A stretch of 64,000 nucleotides of DNA from NCBI GenBank assembly GCA_900604495.1, contig UWOR01000001.1, positions 248,001 to 312,000 on the forward strand, in the 5' to 3' direction. Made by a program: the position numbers and the translations under genes. Source of the stretch: Desulfovibrio sp. Marseille-P6017. GTDB lineage: Bacteria; Bacillota_A; Clostridia; Peptostreptococcales; Peptostreptococcaceae. Each line of letters opens with the position of its first letter. The first letter of the stretch is position 1. A model generated the notes under the pieces. That model was not told the DNA's origin, searched no databases, and saw nothing but the letters and a program-made list of their open reading frames with translations. Positions 54,604 to 63,478 of the stretch are shown piece after piece.

Positions 54604-55654
54604 TCTTTGACTCCTTTATTATACCTAGTATTTTTTCTTCTGATATAGTGTTTATTACTTCTACCTCACCTAAACCTACTGGTAAAACTAAATTTATTTT
54701 TGAAAAACTATTTTTCTTATCACTCTTCATTATATTAAGTACTTCTTCTTCATCTGCGTTTTCAAAATTCATTGGTAAAGAGTATTTTTCGCATACTTCT
54801 AAGAATTTATTACAGTATTCTTCTTTTATGAAACCTTCTCTTAAAGCCATTTTAAATGCCATATTCATACCTATACTTACAGCTTCTCCATGACTTATAT
54901 GACATAACTTTTCAACTCCATGACCAAAGGTATGACCAAAGTTTAATATTTTTCTAAATCCGCCTTCTTTTTCATCTGCCTCAACAACCTTTGCTTTTAT
55001 AGAAGCACATTTTTTTACTATGTAATATAATTTATCACTTTCTCTATTTATTATAGATTCACTATTTCCTATTAAATAATCTATAAATTCATAGTCATAT
55101 ATAATGCTATATTTTATAACTTCGCTCATTCCACTTAAGAACTCATCTTCAGATAAGGTTTTTAATGAATCAACATTTATATATGTAAATTTGGGTTGAT
55201 AAAAAGTACCAACTATATTTTTAAAATTCCCTATATTTATCCCAGTTTTTCCACCTATAGATGAATCTACTTGAGCTAGTAAGCTTGTTGGTACTTGGAT
55301 AACATCAATACCCCTCATATAAGTTGATGCTACATAACCTGCTAAATCGCCTACAACACCTCCACCTAAAGCAATAATTACTGACTTTCTAGATAAATTT
55401 ATTCTTACACAATACTCTATTATTTTTTCATATGTATCAAGAGATTTAGAATCTTCTCCTGGTGATACTATATATTCATATACAATTCTTGCATTAATAT
55501 GTTTTATAAATTCATGGCCTTGAGAATTATATACATTACTATCACTTATTATTAAAACTAAGTCATAATTACCTTGTTTTTTTAAATTTTCTTCAAAATT
55601 TTTATAACTGTTATCGATTATTATATTACAAACTTTATTATCTATCTTTTCCAT
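54596..55654 (-). CDS. aroB: 3-dehydroquinate synthase
   Basis: A 352-residue NAD- and zinc-dependent enzyme that cyclises DAHP to 3-dehydroquinate. Core motifs GGGVVGDLAGYVASTYMRGI, QVPTSLLAQVDSSIGGKTGIN, and the metal ligands in LNFGHTFGHGVEK are present. It overlaps aroC by 13 bp and aroA by 8 bp, so translation is coupled in the operon. GAGG immediately precedes the ATG, with GGTGA slightly further upstream. Confidence 0.95.
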   Translation of the reverse strand: MEKIDNKVCNIIIDNSYKNFEENLKKQGNYDLVLIISDSNVYNSQGHEFIKHINARIVYEYIVSPGEDSKSLDTYEKIIEYCVRINLSRKSVIIALGGGVVGDLAGYVASTYMRGIDVIQVPTSLLAQVDSSIGGKTGINIGNFKNIVGTFYQPKFTYINVDSLKTLSEDEFLSGMSEVIKYSIIYDYEFIDYLIGNSESIINRESDKLYYIVKKCASIKAKVVEADEKEGGFRKILNFGHTFGHGVEKLCHISHGEAVSIGMNMAFKMALREGFIKEEYCNKFLEVCEKYSLPMNFENADEEEVLNIMKSDKKNSFSKINLVLPVGLGEVEVINTISEEKILGIIKESKNA

Positions 55655-56811
55655 CCTCTATCACCTAACCTTTTTATATATGAATCATAATTTGCTCTTA
55701 AATCTTGTAAGTTGTCTCCTCCAATTTTATCTAAGAAGTATTTACAAATTACAAAAGCTACTACATTTTCACAAACAACACTACATGCTGGAACTGCACA
55801 ATTATCAGATCTTTCTATACTAGCTTTATAACTTTCTAGTGTATTCATATTTATAGAGTTAAGTGGTTTATATAAAGTTGGTATGGGCTTCATTGCACAT
55901 CTTATAACGACCTCTTCTCCTGTTGTCATTCCACCTTCTATTCCACCTAATCTATTAGTACTTCTCTTTATACCATCTTCTTTATTGTATTTTATTTCAT
56001 CCATAACTTGTGATCCATAGCTATTTGCCACGTCAAATCCAATACCAATTTCGACACCCTTAATTGCCTGTGTTCCCATTAGGTGCATAGCTAATTCACC
56101 ATCTATTTTTTTATCAAAATGAGTATAAGAACCAAGACCTGGTATTAAGTTTTTAACTCTTACTTCTACTACACCACCAATAGTGTCACCATTTAACTTT
56201 ACTTTTTCTATTTCATCTATCATCTTCTTTTCAATTTCACTATTTACACATCTAACTTGGCTTTTATCTACATTTTCTTTTATATAATCAAACTCATATA
56301 TATTGTTATCTCTTACGCTTCCTATTTGAACTACATGAGATATAAAATCTATATCAAAGTTTTTTAGTATTTGCTTACATATTGCTCCTACTGCAACTCT
56401 ACTTGCCGTTTCTCTAGCACTAGATCTTTCAAGTACGTTCCTAGCATCATCAAAGTCATACTTTAATGCTCCAGCTAAATCAGCATGTCCAGGTCTTACG
56501 TTATTAACCTTTTTACTTTCTAAATCTACATCATCCATAGGATTCATATACTTAACCCAGTTTTCATAATCCTTATTTTTAACTTCAATAGATATAGGAC
56601 CTCCAAGAGTTTTTTTACCTCTTACTCCCCCCAATATATTTATTTTATCTTGTTCAATTAACATTCTACCACCACGACCATATCCTGATTGTCGCTTCTT
56701 TAATTCCTTATTAATTTCATCTATATTTAATTCTATATTTGATGGAACTCCATCTAGTATAGATATTAAACTTTGACCATGTGACTCTCCACTAGTTAGG
56801 TATCTTAACAT
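55642..56811 (-). CDS. aroC: Chorismate synthase
   Basis: A 389-residue FMN-dependent enzyme that makes chorismate from EPSP. Signature blocks: TSGESHGQSL at the N-terminus, RQSGYGRGGRM, VRPGHADLAGALKY, SSARETASRVA and GGIEGGMTTGEEV. It is the first gene of the aroC-aroB-aroA operon, preceded by a hairpin that ends the upstream flavodoxin-like gene. Confidence 0.96.
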   Translation of the reverse strand: MLRYLTSGESHGQSLISILDGVPSNIELNIDEINKELKKRQSGYGRGGRMLIEQDKINILGGVRGKKTLGGPISIEVKNKDYENWVKYMNPMDDVDLESKKVNNVRPGHADLAGALKYDFDDARNVLERSSARETASRVAVGAICKQILKNFDIDFISHVVQIGSVRDNNIYEFDYIKENVDKSQVRCVNSEIEKKMIDEIEKVKLNGDTIGGVVEVRVKNLIPGLGSYTHFDKKIDGELAMHLMGTQAIKGVEIGIGFDVANSYGSQVMDEIKYNKEDGIKRSTNRLGGIEGGMTTGEEVVIRCAMKPIPTLYKPLNSINMNTLESYKASIERSDNCAVPACSVVCENVVAFVICKYFLDKIGGDNLQDLRANYDSYIKRLGDRGWKR

Positions 56812-56837
56812 AATATCATTCCTTTCTATATATGTAG

Positions 56838-56886
56838 CAAAAGGGCTTATCTCAAAATAAATATTTATTTTGGGATAACCCCTTCT
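56838..56886 (-). terminator. Terminator of the PP2C-flavodoxin operon
   Basis: A long hairpin (GGGGTTATCCCAAAATA / TTATTTTGAGATAAGCCC) with one or two mismatches and a short T run on the minus strand, between the flavodoxin-like gene and aroC. Confidence 0.65.
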
Positions 56887-56920
56887 ATCATTTTATTTTA
56901 ATACTATAAATTATAGTCCT

Positions 56921-57508
56921 TTATCTTATTTCTTTCACGTATTTTTCTAAATTTATATCTAAGTTTTTTGTAAATTCTAAATTTTCTTCAACTTTACATT
57001 CATCAGTTTCATTTACATATATATTTTGAGTAAGTTTTGTGTTTATACATTTAAAGAAAAAGTCCATAATTATCTGTCCACCCTTAAACTGTGTATCATA
57101 CCCAGAGGCTCCTCCTACTGCAATATACATACCCACACGTTTTTTATATCTATCTATAGATGGCTTTTTTAGTATGTATTTACTTGCATAAAGCGCTTGT
57201 GTTCTATCTACTAATGTTTTTAATTTAGCACTTACACTATCAAAGTAAACTGGGCTTATAACAATAGTTCCTTTACTTTTATTAAACATTTCATACATCG
57301 GAGTCATTTCATCTTTTATTCTGCAATAACCTGTTTTTTCACAGAACCCACATGCATTACAATATTCTATTTCCATATCGTATATGTTAAATGTTTTATA
57401 ACTTATATTGTTTTCTATTAATTTACTTTCTATTTTTTTTGAAATAAAATAACAATTCTTATTTTTTCTTGGACTTGCATTTATTATTAAAATCTCTACA
57501 TTCTCCAA
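56921..57508 (-). CDS. NADPH-dependent FMN reductase / flavodoxin-like protein
   Basis: A 195-residue flavodoxin-fold protein of the iron-sulfur flavoprotein/NADPH:FMN reductase class. FMN-phosphate loop INASPRKNKNCYFISKKI; central CNACGFCEKTGYCRIKDEM with four Cys, as in the family with compact cysteine motifs that may bind an iron-sulfur cluster; SPVYFDSVSAKLKTLVDR. It follows the GAF/PP2C gene by 11 bp. The electron acceptor is unknown. Confidence 0.88.
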   Translation of the reverse strand: MENVEILIINASPRKNKNCYFISKKIESKLIENNISYKTFNIYDMEIEYCNACGFCEKTGYCRIKDEMTPMYEMFNKSKGTIVISPVYFDSVSAKLKTLVDRTQALYASKYILKKPSIDRYKKRVGMYIAVGGASGYDTQFKGGQIIMDFFFKCINTKLTQNIYVNETDECKVEENLEFTKNLDINLEKYVKEIR

Positions 57509-57519
57509 TATCCTATCCC

Positions 57520-59289
57520 CTATCTATTTTTAAGCATTACAATCATTATATCATCGTCAAAGCTATCTGTAGATGCAAATTCTCTTAGATCATGTTTAAG
57601 GTTTTCAATCATCTTTTGCTGATCTAGATTATAATTTTCTTGTAAAAACTTTTCTAATCTTCCTATCCCGTACTCTTCTTTTTCTTTATTTTTTATTTCT
57701 AAAACACCATCAGTATACATGCAAATCATCGGAGAATTATTTGCATCAAAAATATTAGTTTCATATTCTGAATCTTCTAGTATTCCAAGCGGTATCCCTT
57801 TTATGCAATTTAAGTTGATTTTAATACTTCCATCATTATTTACCATTATAGGACTATAATGACCTGCATTTGATATAGCTATTTTATTATTTTTAGTATT
57901 AAATACACTTATTAAGCAAGTTGTAAATACACCCATTTTGTCAAACTCATCATATAACATTTTATTTAAATTAGTCATTATTTCTCCAGGTGTTTTATAC
58001 TGATTACAAAGGACTTTAAATGCACCTTTTATCATAGCAACTACATAGTTAGATACTATACCATGACCCATAACATCTGCTACTATATAAACTATATTCT
58101 CATCATCAACCTTAGTTGCGTAGTAAAAGTCTCCTCCTACAACTCTTGCTGGTCTATGATAGTAATATAATTCTTTTTCATCATTACACTCCATCATACT
58201 TTTATCCATTATAAGTTTTTGCTGTTTATTTAAAATATTAAGCTCGTTAGCTAATAATTTATGCTTAACATCAACAAGGTTGTACTCATATAGTTTCATT
58301 CCAACTGCCACTTGATTTGCTAATATACTAAGTATATTTAAATCATCATCCGTATATCCATCTCCATTTGCACAAACTATACAACCTATTTGCTTATTCT
58401 TATCAAATAATTTATAGTAAATATAATTATCTATATTTACATTATTTACAATACAACAACTTGCATTATTGCAGTATCCTCCACGATTTTCCTTAGCTAG
58501 AATTTCTCCTATAGAAGAATACACCTCTGTTGTAGTCTTTCTTCTTTTTTCCATATTATATGAACTAAAAATCTTATTATTATAACTATCTTCATCTATA
58601 ATAATTAGCGCTTCCTTACTATTAGTAATATCACAAGCTTGCTCGCTTAAGTGATCTAAGAACTTATTTATATCTTTGTTATGATAAAAATTTTTAGTTG
58701 CTTCATTTATAGAACTTATTGCACTTCTTAACTTATTAACCAATCTTTGAATATTGTTATTCTTAGTTGTTATTTCAATAGATAAAGCCATAAGAGATGC
58801 TACAGAAGATATAAAATCTATATCATAGTCAGATATAGTGTCTTCTTCATTTAAGAAACATGTCATGAATCCTACTACTATATCATTTACTATAAGTGGA
58901 AATATGATTCTACCAACATATCCTTCAACCCTTGCCATCTCTCTTTCATCTTCAGCTCTTTCATCTTCAAATACATTTTCTATATATATTACTTTTTTCT
59001 CTTTTACCGATTCATGTATATACTTAGGATATGTTGAGAATTCAATCTTAACTCCTATAGGTTCACCAATAGGAAAGAACCCCGGTATCTTTTCTAAGGT
59101 TTGTGAACATACTAAATAAGCATGCTTATAATTATTTTTATAAAATAAATTAACACATGCTTTAGCTGGATGAACTACTTCTAACATTTTTTCTATTATT
59201 TTATCTTTTATACTAAAGAAATCTGATGATTCAGCTACCATAGATGAAATCTGAACCAAGTTTCTCATTTTATTGATGTCTTTACTCAT
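57520..59289 (-). CDS. GAF-domain PP2C-type (SpoIIE/RsbU-like) phosphatase
   Basis: A 589-residue cytoplasmic signalling phosphatase. Two GAF-like domains (about 20-175 and 195-335, the second with a CNNASCC cysteine group), a short coiled linker, then a SpoIIE/RsbU phosphatase domain (about 375-589) with metal ligands in RVVGGDFYYA, IVADVMGHGI and DSFDDDIMIVML. Such proteins dephosphorylate anti-sigma factor antagonists. No sigma factor or antagonist lies near, so the target is unknown. The ATG at 59289 has GGGGAGGACGAGG directly before it. The flavodoxin-like gene downstream suggests redox input. Confidence 0.9.
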   Translation of the reverse strand: MSKDINKMRNLVQISSMVAESSDFFSIKDKIIEKMLEVVHPAKACVNLFYKNNYKHAYLVCSQTLEKIPGFFPIGEPIGVKIEFSTYPKYIHESVKEKKVIYIENVFEDERAEDEREMARVEGYVGRIIFPLIVNDIVVGFMTCFLNEEDTISDYDIDFISSVASLMALSIEITTKNNNIQRLVNKLRSAISSINEATKNFYHNKDINKFLDHLSEQACDITNSKEALIIIDEDSYNNKIFSSYNMEKRRKTTTEVYSSIGEILAKENRGGYCNNASCCIVNNVNIDNYIYYKLFDKNKQIGCIVCANGDGYTDDDLNILSILANQVAVGMKLYEYNLVDVKHKLLANELNILNKQQKLIMDKSMMECNDEKELYYYHRPARVVGGDFYYATKVDDENIVYIVADVMGHGIVSNYVVAMIKGAFKVLCNQYKTPGEIMTNLNKMLYDEFDKMGVFTTCLISVFNTKNNKIAISNAGHYSPIMVNNDGSIKINLNCIKGIPLGILEDSEYETNIFDANNSPMICMYTDGVLEIKNKEKEEYGIGRLEKFLQENYNLDQQKMIENLKHDLREFASTDSFDDDIMIVMLKNR

Positions 59290-59317
59290 CCTCGTCCTCC
59301 CCATACAAGTATTTATT

Positions 59318-59791
59318 CTATTTAATATTACTACATATGTGTTTTATAGTAAATAGAAAAACCGCCAAAAAGCTAAGGACAAGTATATAGTTAAAACCAC
59401 TTAAAACTCCCATTATTAGTAAACTTATAAGCACATTTATACCTGATTTTCCTCTCTCATCAAGTAAATTTACAGATGTTACTTCTATACTATTTTTTAT
59501 ATTTTCAATTTGTTCTTTCACTTGTATTTCTAAGTTTCTCTTATAAACTATATAAGCAAGTTCTAATAATAAAACTTCTATTCCTAAAATAATTTTTATA
59601 TTAAAAGCAAATATTAAAATAAATAATCCAAATATAAATTTTAATCCTTTAAAAAATATGCTATCTATTTTTAATGTTATATTTTGAATATCCTTACATT
59701 CATCTCTTAATTGATACTCTGATGATGGTAGATTTTTTATCTTTGTTTTTACGACTTCTGAATAAAATAACTTTATAATTCCATTTATCAT
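59318..59791 (-). CDS. Small membrane protein, unknown
   Basis: 157 residues with two hydrophobic helical hairpins (about 52-85 and 118-150) separated by a cytoplasmic Glu/Lys-rich helix. I do not recognise the family. AGAAGGT precedes the ATG. It lies 28 bp before the GAF/PP2C gene on the same strand, so it may be the membrane component of that signalling operon. Confidence 0.6.
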   Translation of the reverse strand: MINGIIKLFYSEVVKTKIKNLPSSEYQLRDECKDIQNITLKIDSIFFKGLKFIFGLFILIFAFNIKIILGIEVLLLELAYIVYKRNLEIQVKEQIENIKNSIEVTSVNLLDERGKSGINVLISLLIMGVLSGFNYILVLSFLAVFLFTIKHICSNIK

Positions 59792-59912
59792 AAATTTTAC
59801 CTTCTTTCTCTACTATTACCTATATATTTTTACAATTATAATATTTTTTATACTTGTCAATAATAAAAAAGAAGGATTTTATTTATATTTCTAAAAAAGG
59901 AGTGTTTCCATC

Positions 59913-60389
59913 ATGGAAATTGTAAACTTAGACCTAGAAACTAGAAGCAAAATTTATAGCTATACTAAAAAAGTATTAAGAAAGTATCAAAAAGGTATTA
60001 TAACAGGTAAGTTAACTGCAGATAAATTTGCAGAAAATATTTTATCAGATGGATCAATAAATGACATATTAGATGAGAAGTATACTCACGAGCCAGAATT
60101 TAAGGACTCATACATAGACTATATAAATACACTTATAACAATACAAAATGATAACATCTCTAAAGGTAAGAAGAAAAAATATAAAAATGAACCTAAGACA
60201 AAACCTAATATACCACAAAAGATAAAACTTAAAAATTTATTAGAATCTACTGGATTTACTTTAACCATACCAATGGAATATTTAAATTCTAATGACTTAG
60301 ACAATATAATAAAATACATACAAACTGGTTCTATTGACTTAGGTAACGAAAAAATTTATAACTATGTTAATACAAGTAATACTCATTAA
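59913..60389 (+). CDS. Hypothetical protein, 158 residues
   Basis: Not recognised. A basic, soluble protein: an N-terminal helical region (MEIVNLDLETRSKIYSYTKKVL), a Lys-rich low-complexity linker (about 85-105, SKGKKKKYKNEPKTKP) and a C-terminal segment KNLLESTGFTLTIPMEYLNSNDLDNIIKYI. No membrane helix or signal. The ribosome binding site AAGGAGTG is good, and it is flanked by terminators, so it is a real, single gene. The two-domain plan with a charged linker would fit a nucleic-acid-associated protein; this is only a guess. Confidence 0.6.
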   Translation: MEIVNLDLETRSKIYSYTKKVLRKYQKGIITGKLTADKFAENILSDGSINDILDEKYTHEPEFKDSYIDYINTLITIQNDNISKGKKKKYKNEPKTKPNIPQKIKLKNLLESTGFTLTIPMEYLNSNDLDNIIKYIQTGSIDLGNEKIYNYVNTSNTH

Positions 60390-60392
60390 CAT

Positions 60393-60442
60393 AAAAAAGA
60401 ATTGTATAAATTATAAAAATTAATTTACACAATTCTTTTTTT
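60393..60442. terminator. Convergent terminator
   Basis: A 13-bp stem (AAAAAAGAATTGT / ACAATTCTTTTTT) with a long AT-rich loop, between a plus-strand gene and the small minus-strand gene. Confidence 0.75.
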
Positions 60443-60462
60443 ATGTTTATAAATTGTATTTC

Positions 60463-60633
60463 TTATCCTAAAGCTTTTTCTAATTTTGAAAGATGTTGTA
60501 TTGGGTAGTACTTTAATAACTCTCTAAATTGTTCTACTGATAACCCTTCTGTTGTAGTATAGATTTTTATTTTCCCATCTACATCAGCATTAATAAAATT
60601 AGTTTTTATTTCTTCAAAGTTTACTGTACTCAT
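60463..60633 (-). CDS. Small protein of 56 residues, unknown
   Basis: A short reading frame with a good ribosome binding site (AAGGAGTAGTG before the ATG at 60633). The product (begins MSTVNFEEIK, ends LSKLEKALG) is acidic with a predicted beta hairpin (KIKIYTTTEG) and an amphipathic helix (SVEQFRELLKYYP, HLSKLEKAL). It sits alone between the terminator at 60393 and the SASP gene, on the strand of the SASP gene. I do not recognise it. Its size and neighbour would suit a spore-associated small protein, but that is not shown. Confidence 0.6.
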   Translation of the reverse strand: MSTVNFEEIKTNFINADVDGKIKIYTTTEGLSVEQFRELLKYYPIQHLSKLEKALG

Positions 60634-60722
60634 AATAACACTACTCCTTATGTAAATTTATATCTTTTTTTATTTTGTCCATTGATATTATTTTTATTAC
60701 ATACCTTTATTAATAAATAAAA

Positions 60723-60748
60723 TAAGCCCTATGAAATTATAGGGCTTC
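60723..60748 (-). terminator. Terminator of the SASP gene
   Basis: Stem AAGCCCTAT / ATAGGGCTT with an 8-base loop, then TATTTTATT on the minus strand. Confidence 0.8.
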
Positions 60749-60771
60749 TATTATATTTATTTTTTATTTTA

Positions 60772-60993
60772 TTATTGTTGTTGTTGTCCTGACATTTGTT
60801 TTTCTGCCATTTCAACTAATTTTTTAGTCATGTATCCACCTACATAACCATTTTCTCTAGCTGTAAGGTTTCCTTTGTCAACTTGTTGGTAGTTAGCCAT
60901 TCCAAGTTCGTTAGCTATTTCTAATTTCATTTGATTTAAAGCTGCTTTAGCTCCTGGTACCACTGTTTTGTTATTATTATTGTTGCTTGCCAT
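60772..60993 (-). CDS. Alpha/beta-type small acid-soluble spore protein
   Basis: 73 residues of the DNA-protecting SASP family: NQMKLEIANELGM (with the GPR protease cleavage region) and LTARENGYVGGYMTKKLVEMAEKQM. These proteins saturate forespore DNA and are degraded by GPR at germination. The N-terminal Asn run and C-terminal Gln run flank the conserved core. A possible sigma-G promoter (TGCATT, 16 bases, CATATAA) lies about 45-70 bases upstream on the minus strand. It shows that the organism forms endospores. Confidence 0.96.
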   Translation of the reverse strand: MASNNNNNKTVVPGAKAALNQMKLEIANELGMANYQQVDKGNLTARENGYVGGYMTKKLVEMAEKQMSGQQQQ

Positions 60994-61082
60994 TGTTGAT
61001 TACCTCTTTCCTTAATAATTTTGTTGCTTGGTAGTATTATATGGAGCTTATATTTTTTAATGCAGGTAAATTATGACATATT

Positions 61083-62309
61083 CTAACAATTAATACCAGC
61101 TAAATATCCTGTCGAGAAAGCTATTTGAAGATTAAATCCACCTGTATAAGCATCTACATCTATAACTTCTCCAGCAAAGAATAAACCTTGAACTAATTTA
61201 GATTCCATTGTGCTTGAATTTATTTCGCTTACCTTTATTCCTCCAGAAGTAACAATAGCTTCTTCAATAGGTCTATATCTTTTTACTGTTAATGTAAAAT
61301 TCTTCAATAAATTAACTAATTTTTTTCTTTGTTCTCTTGAAACTTGATGTACTATTGTATCTTTTGGTATTCCACTTTGTTCAATTATTATTGGTATTAA
61401 CTTCTTTGGAAGTAAATCATTTAAAGAATTTTCAAATCTTTTATTTGTGTACTTTTGAAAATCCTTTTGAACTCTTTTATCAAGTTTATCTTCATCTAAT
61501 GCAGGTTTTAAATCAACTACAATCTTATAGTTATCCTTTGTTGTATCTTTCATCCTACAACTTGCAGATTTTATTATAGGTCCATCTATTCCATATTTAG
61601 TGAATTCCATTTCTCCAAAATCATCATATATCTTCTTATTCTTGCTATTTAAAACAGTTATAGAAACATTTCTAAGTGATAGTTTATCTAAATCTTGAAC
61701 GAACTTTTCTTGAACCTCCATACCTATTAGGGATGGTTTTGTATCTATTATTGTATGACCTACAGATTTTGCAAATTTATATCCATCTCCCGTAGATCCT
61801 GTTAATGGATAACTAAGTCCACCAGTTGCTATTATTATAGAATCACACTTTATTTCTTTTTTATTGCTTAAAACAACACCTTCTACTTTATTATCTTTAA
61901 CTAAAATCTTACTAACCTGAGCATTTAGCTCTAATTTTACTTTTTTATTATTTAATTGCTTTTCTAAAGCATCTACAACATCTCGAGCTTTATCACTTTC
62001 TGGAAAAACCCTTTTTCCTCTTTCTACTCTAGTACTAACACCTAGCCTATTAAACATATCTATTACATCATCATTAGTATATGTATAAAACGCACTATAT
62101 AAAAACTTACCATTTGTAGGCACATTTTCTATTAACTCTTCAATGTCAGCTGCATTTGTTATATTACATCTTCCTTTTCCTGTTATTAATAATTTTCTTC
62201 CAACTCTATGTTGCTTTTCAAGCAAAATAACATCCATTCCTCTATCCGCTGCTGTAGCAGCTGCCATCATACCAGCTGCTCCTGCTCCTATAACTACTAC
62301 TTTTTTCAA
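61083..62309 (-). CDS. HI0933-family FAD-dependent oxidoreductase
   Basis: A 408-residue flavoprotein: N-terminal dinucleotide-binding GAGAAGMMAAATAA, then GRKLLITGKGRCNITN, ATGGLSYPLTGSTGDGYKFA, and the C-terminal GEVIDVDAYTGGFNLQIAFSTGYLAG. The family (YtfP, BaiN-like) has poorly defined substrates; some members reduce steroids or quinones. The end of the gene lies close to the SASP gene, but there is no sign of co-regulation. Confidence 0.92.
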   Translation of the reverse strand: MKKVVVIGAGAAGMMAAATAADRGMDVILLEKQHRVGRKLLITGKGRCNITNAADIEELIENVPTNGKFLYSAFYTYTNDDVIDMFNRLGVSTRVERGKRVFPESDKARDVVDALEKQLNNKKVKLELNAQVSKILVKDNKVEGVVLSNKKEIKCDSIIIATGGLSYPLTGSTGDGYKFAKSVGHTIIDTKPSLIGMEVQEKFVQDLDKLSLRNVSITVLNSKNKKIYDDFGEMEFTKYGIDGPIIKSASCRMKDTTKDNYKIVVDLKPALDEDKLDKRVQKDFQKYTNKRFENSLNDLLPKKLIPIIIEQSGIPKDTIVHQVSREQRKKLVNLLKNFTLTVKRYRPIEEAIVTSGGIKVSEINSSTMESKLVQGLFFAGEVIDVDAYTGGFNLQIAFSTGYLAGINC

Positions 62310-62346
62310 AAAATCACCTTCTATATCTTTCTGTCTTAATTTTCTT

Positions 62347-63282
62347 TTAGTTATCTAAATTTAAAACCTTAAACAAAGCAGGAACTCCTGCTACTGCATA
62401 AAATACAACTATTGAGTATCTAATATAATTTGTTACCATATCAAAACTATCTATATTTGAAACATCAAAATAATTAGGTATAATACCTACTGTATACTTT
62501 AATATTATATAAACTATACCTAAAGAAATTATACCAACTAAAAATCTCTTTATATTTATAATTAATGAACTTTCATTTTTTCTATTTTTACTAAAGTTTA
62601 TATATCCTTTACTTTTTCTGTCTGTACTAAAGTTTATAAATATATCTTCTACTATGTAACCAAGTACAAAGCCTGTTAAAATTCCAAAATACTCTATGTA
62701 CGACTCACCGTTTAAAAAATATCCTACTACTGAAAGCATAACTAAAAGTAATAGTAGTATCCAGTATTTTTTATTTTCATCTACGTAATCAAATATCTTT
62801 ATTAAAACTATACTAAAAAATATTCCAAATATCCATCCAAAAGCTACATCTATAGGCCAATGAACAGCTAAATACAATCTAGATATCCCTACAGCTAAAA
62901 TCATAATGATTCCAAGTATATACATCCAATTATTTTTTGCCAAAATCATAAAACTAGTCCAAAAACTAGTAGCTGTTTGTGTATGACCACTTGGGAAAGA
63001 ATATCCTGTAGCAGTTGATACTCTCAAAGATTCTAGTCCGTCTGTCCCTATTGGTCTAGGAGCTCTTACATATTCTTTTATTCCAGTATTTACAACAAAG
63101 TTTCCAATTAAAGAAAATAATATCCTTTGTCCAAACTTCTTATTTATACACCAATACATTAGTGCCGAAAATAATACTATAATAGGTACCTCTGTACTAA
63201 TTGTAAGAATTAAAAATAAAGCATTTAAAAGTGGTGACCTTATACTTTGTAAGTACATTAATATTTCTAACTGAATGCCCAT
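62347..63282 (-). CDS. PAP2-family membrane phosphatase
   Basis: A 311-residue polytopic protein with the three lipid phosphatase motifs: KEYVRAPRP, SFPSGHTQTA and SRLYLAVHWPIDVAFG. After the five- or six-helix PAP2 core there is an extra C-terminal region of about 110 residues with further membrane helices, longer than the usual 200-230-residue members. Candidate substrate: undecaprenyl pyrophosphate or phosphatidic acid. It is 37 bp before the flavoprotein gene on the same strand. Confidence 0.9.
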   Translation of the reverse strand: MGIQLEILMYLQSIRSPLLNALFLILTISTEVPIIVLFSALMYWCINKKFGQRILFSLIGNFVVNTGIKEYVRAPRPIGTDGLESLRVSTATGYSFPSGHTQTATSFWTSFMILAKNNWMYILGIIMILAVGISRLYLAVHWPIDVAFGWIFGIFFSIVLIKIFDYVDENKKYWILLLLLVMLSVVGYFLNGESYIEYFGILTGFVLGYIVEDIFINFSTDRKSKGYINFSKNRKNESSLIINIKRFLVGIISLGIVYIILKYTVGIIPNYFDVSNIDSFDMVTNYIRYSIVVFYAVAGVPALFKVLNLDN

Positions 63283-63427
63283 ATTTGCTTTCCTCCTAAT
63301 AATTTCTACTTATTGCAATTATACATAATTTCATCAAATAAATACATCTTTATTTAATTGCATAATCTTATTTTAAGCTTTTATTATTAAATTATATAAA
63401 AAAGATAAAAATATAATTCCTTATAAT

Positions 63428-63475
63428 AAAAAAAGCTATATATATTGATATACTCATATCAACTATATAGCTTTT
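63428..63475 (-). terminator. Terminator of the membrane protein gene at the window end
   Basis: A 13-bp stem (AAAAGCTATATAG-like and its complement) with an inner GATAT/ATATC pairing, followed on the minus strand by T residues. Confidence 0.75.
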
Positions 63476-63478
63476 AAT

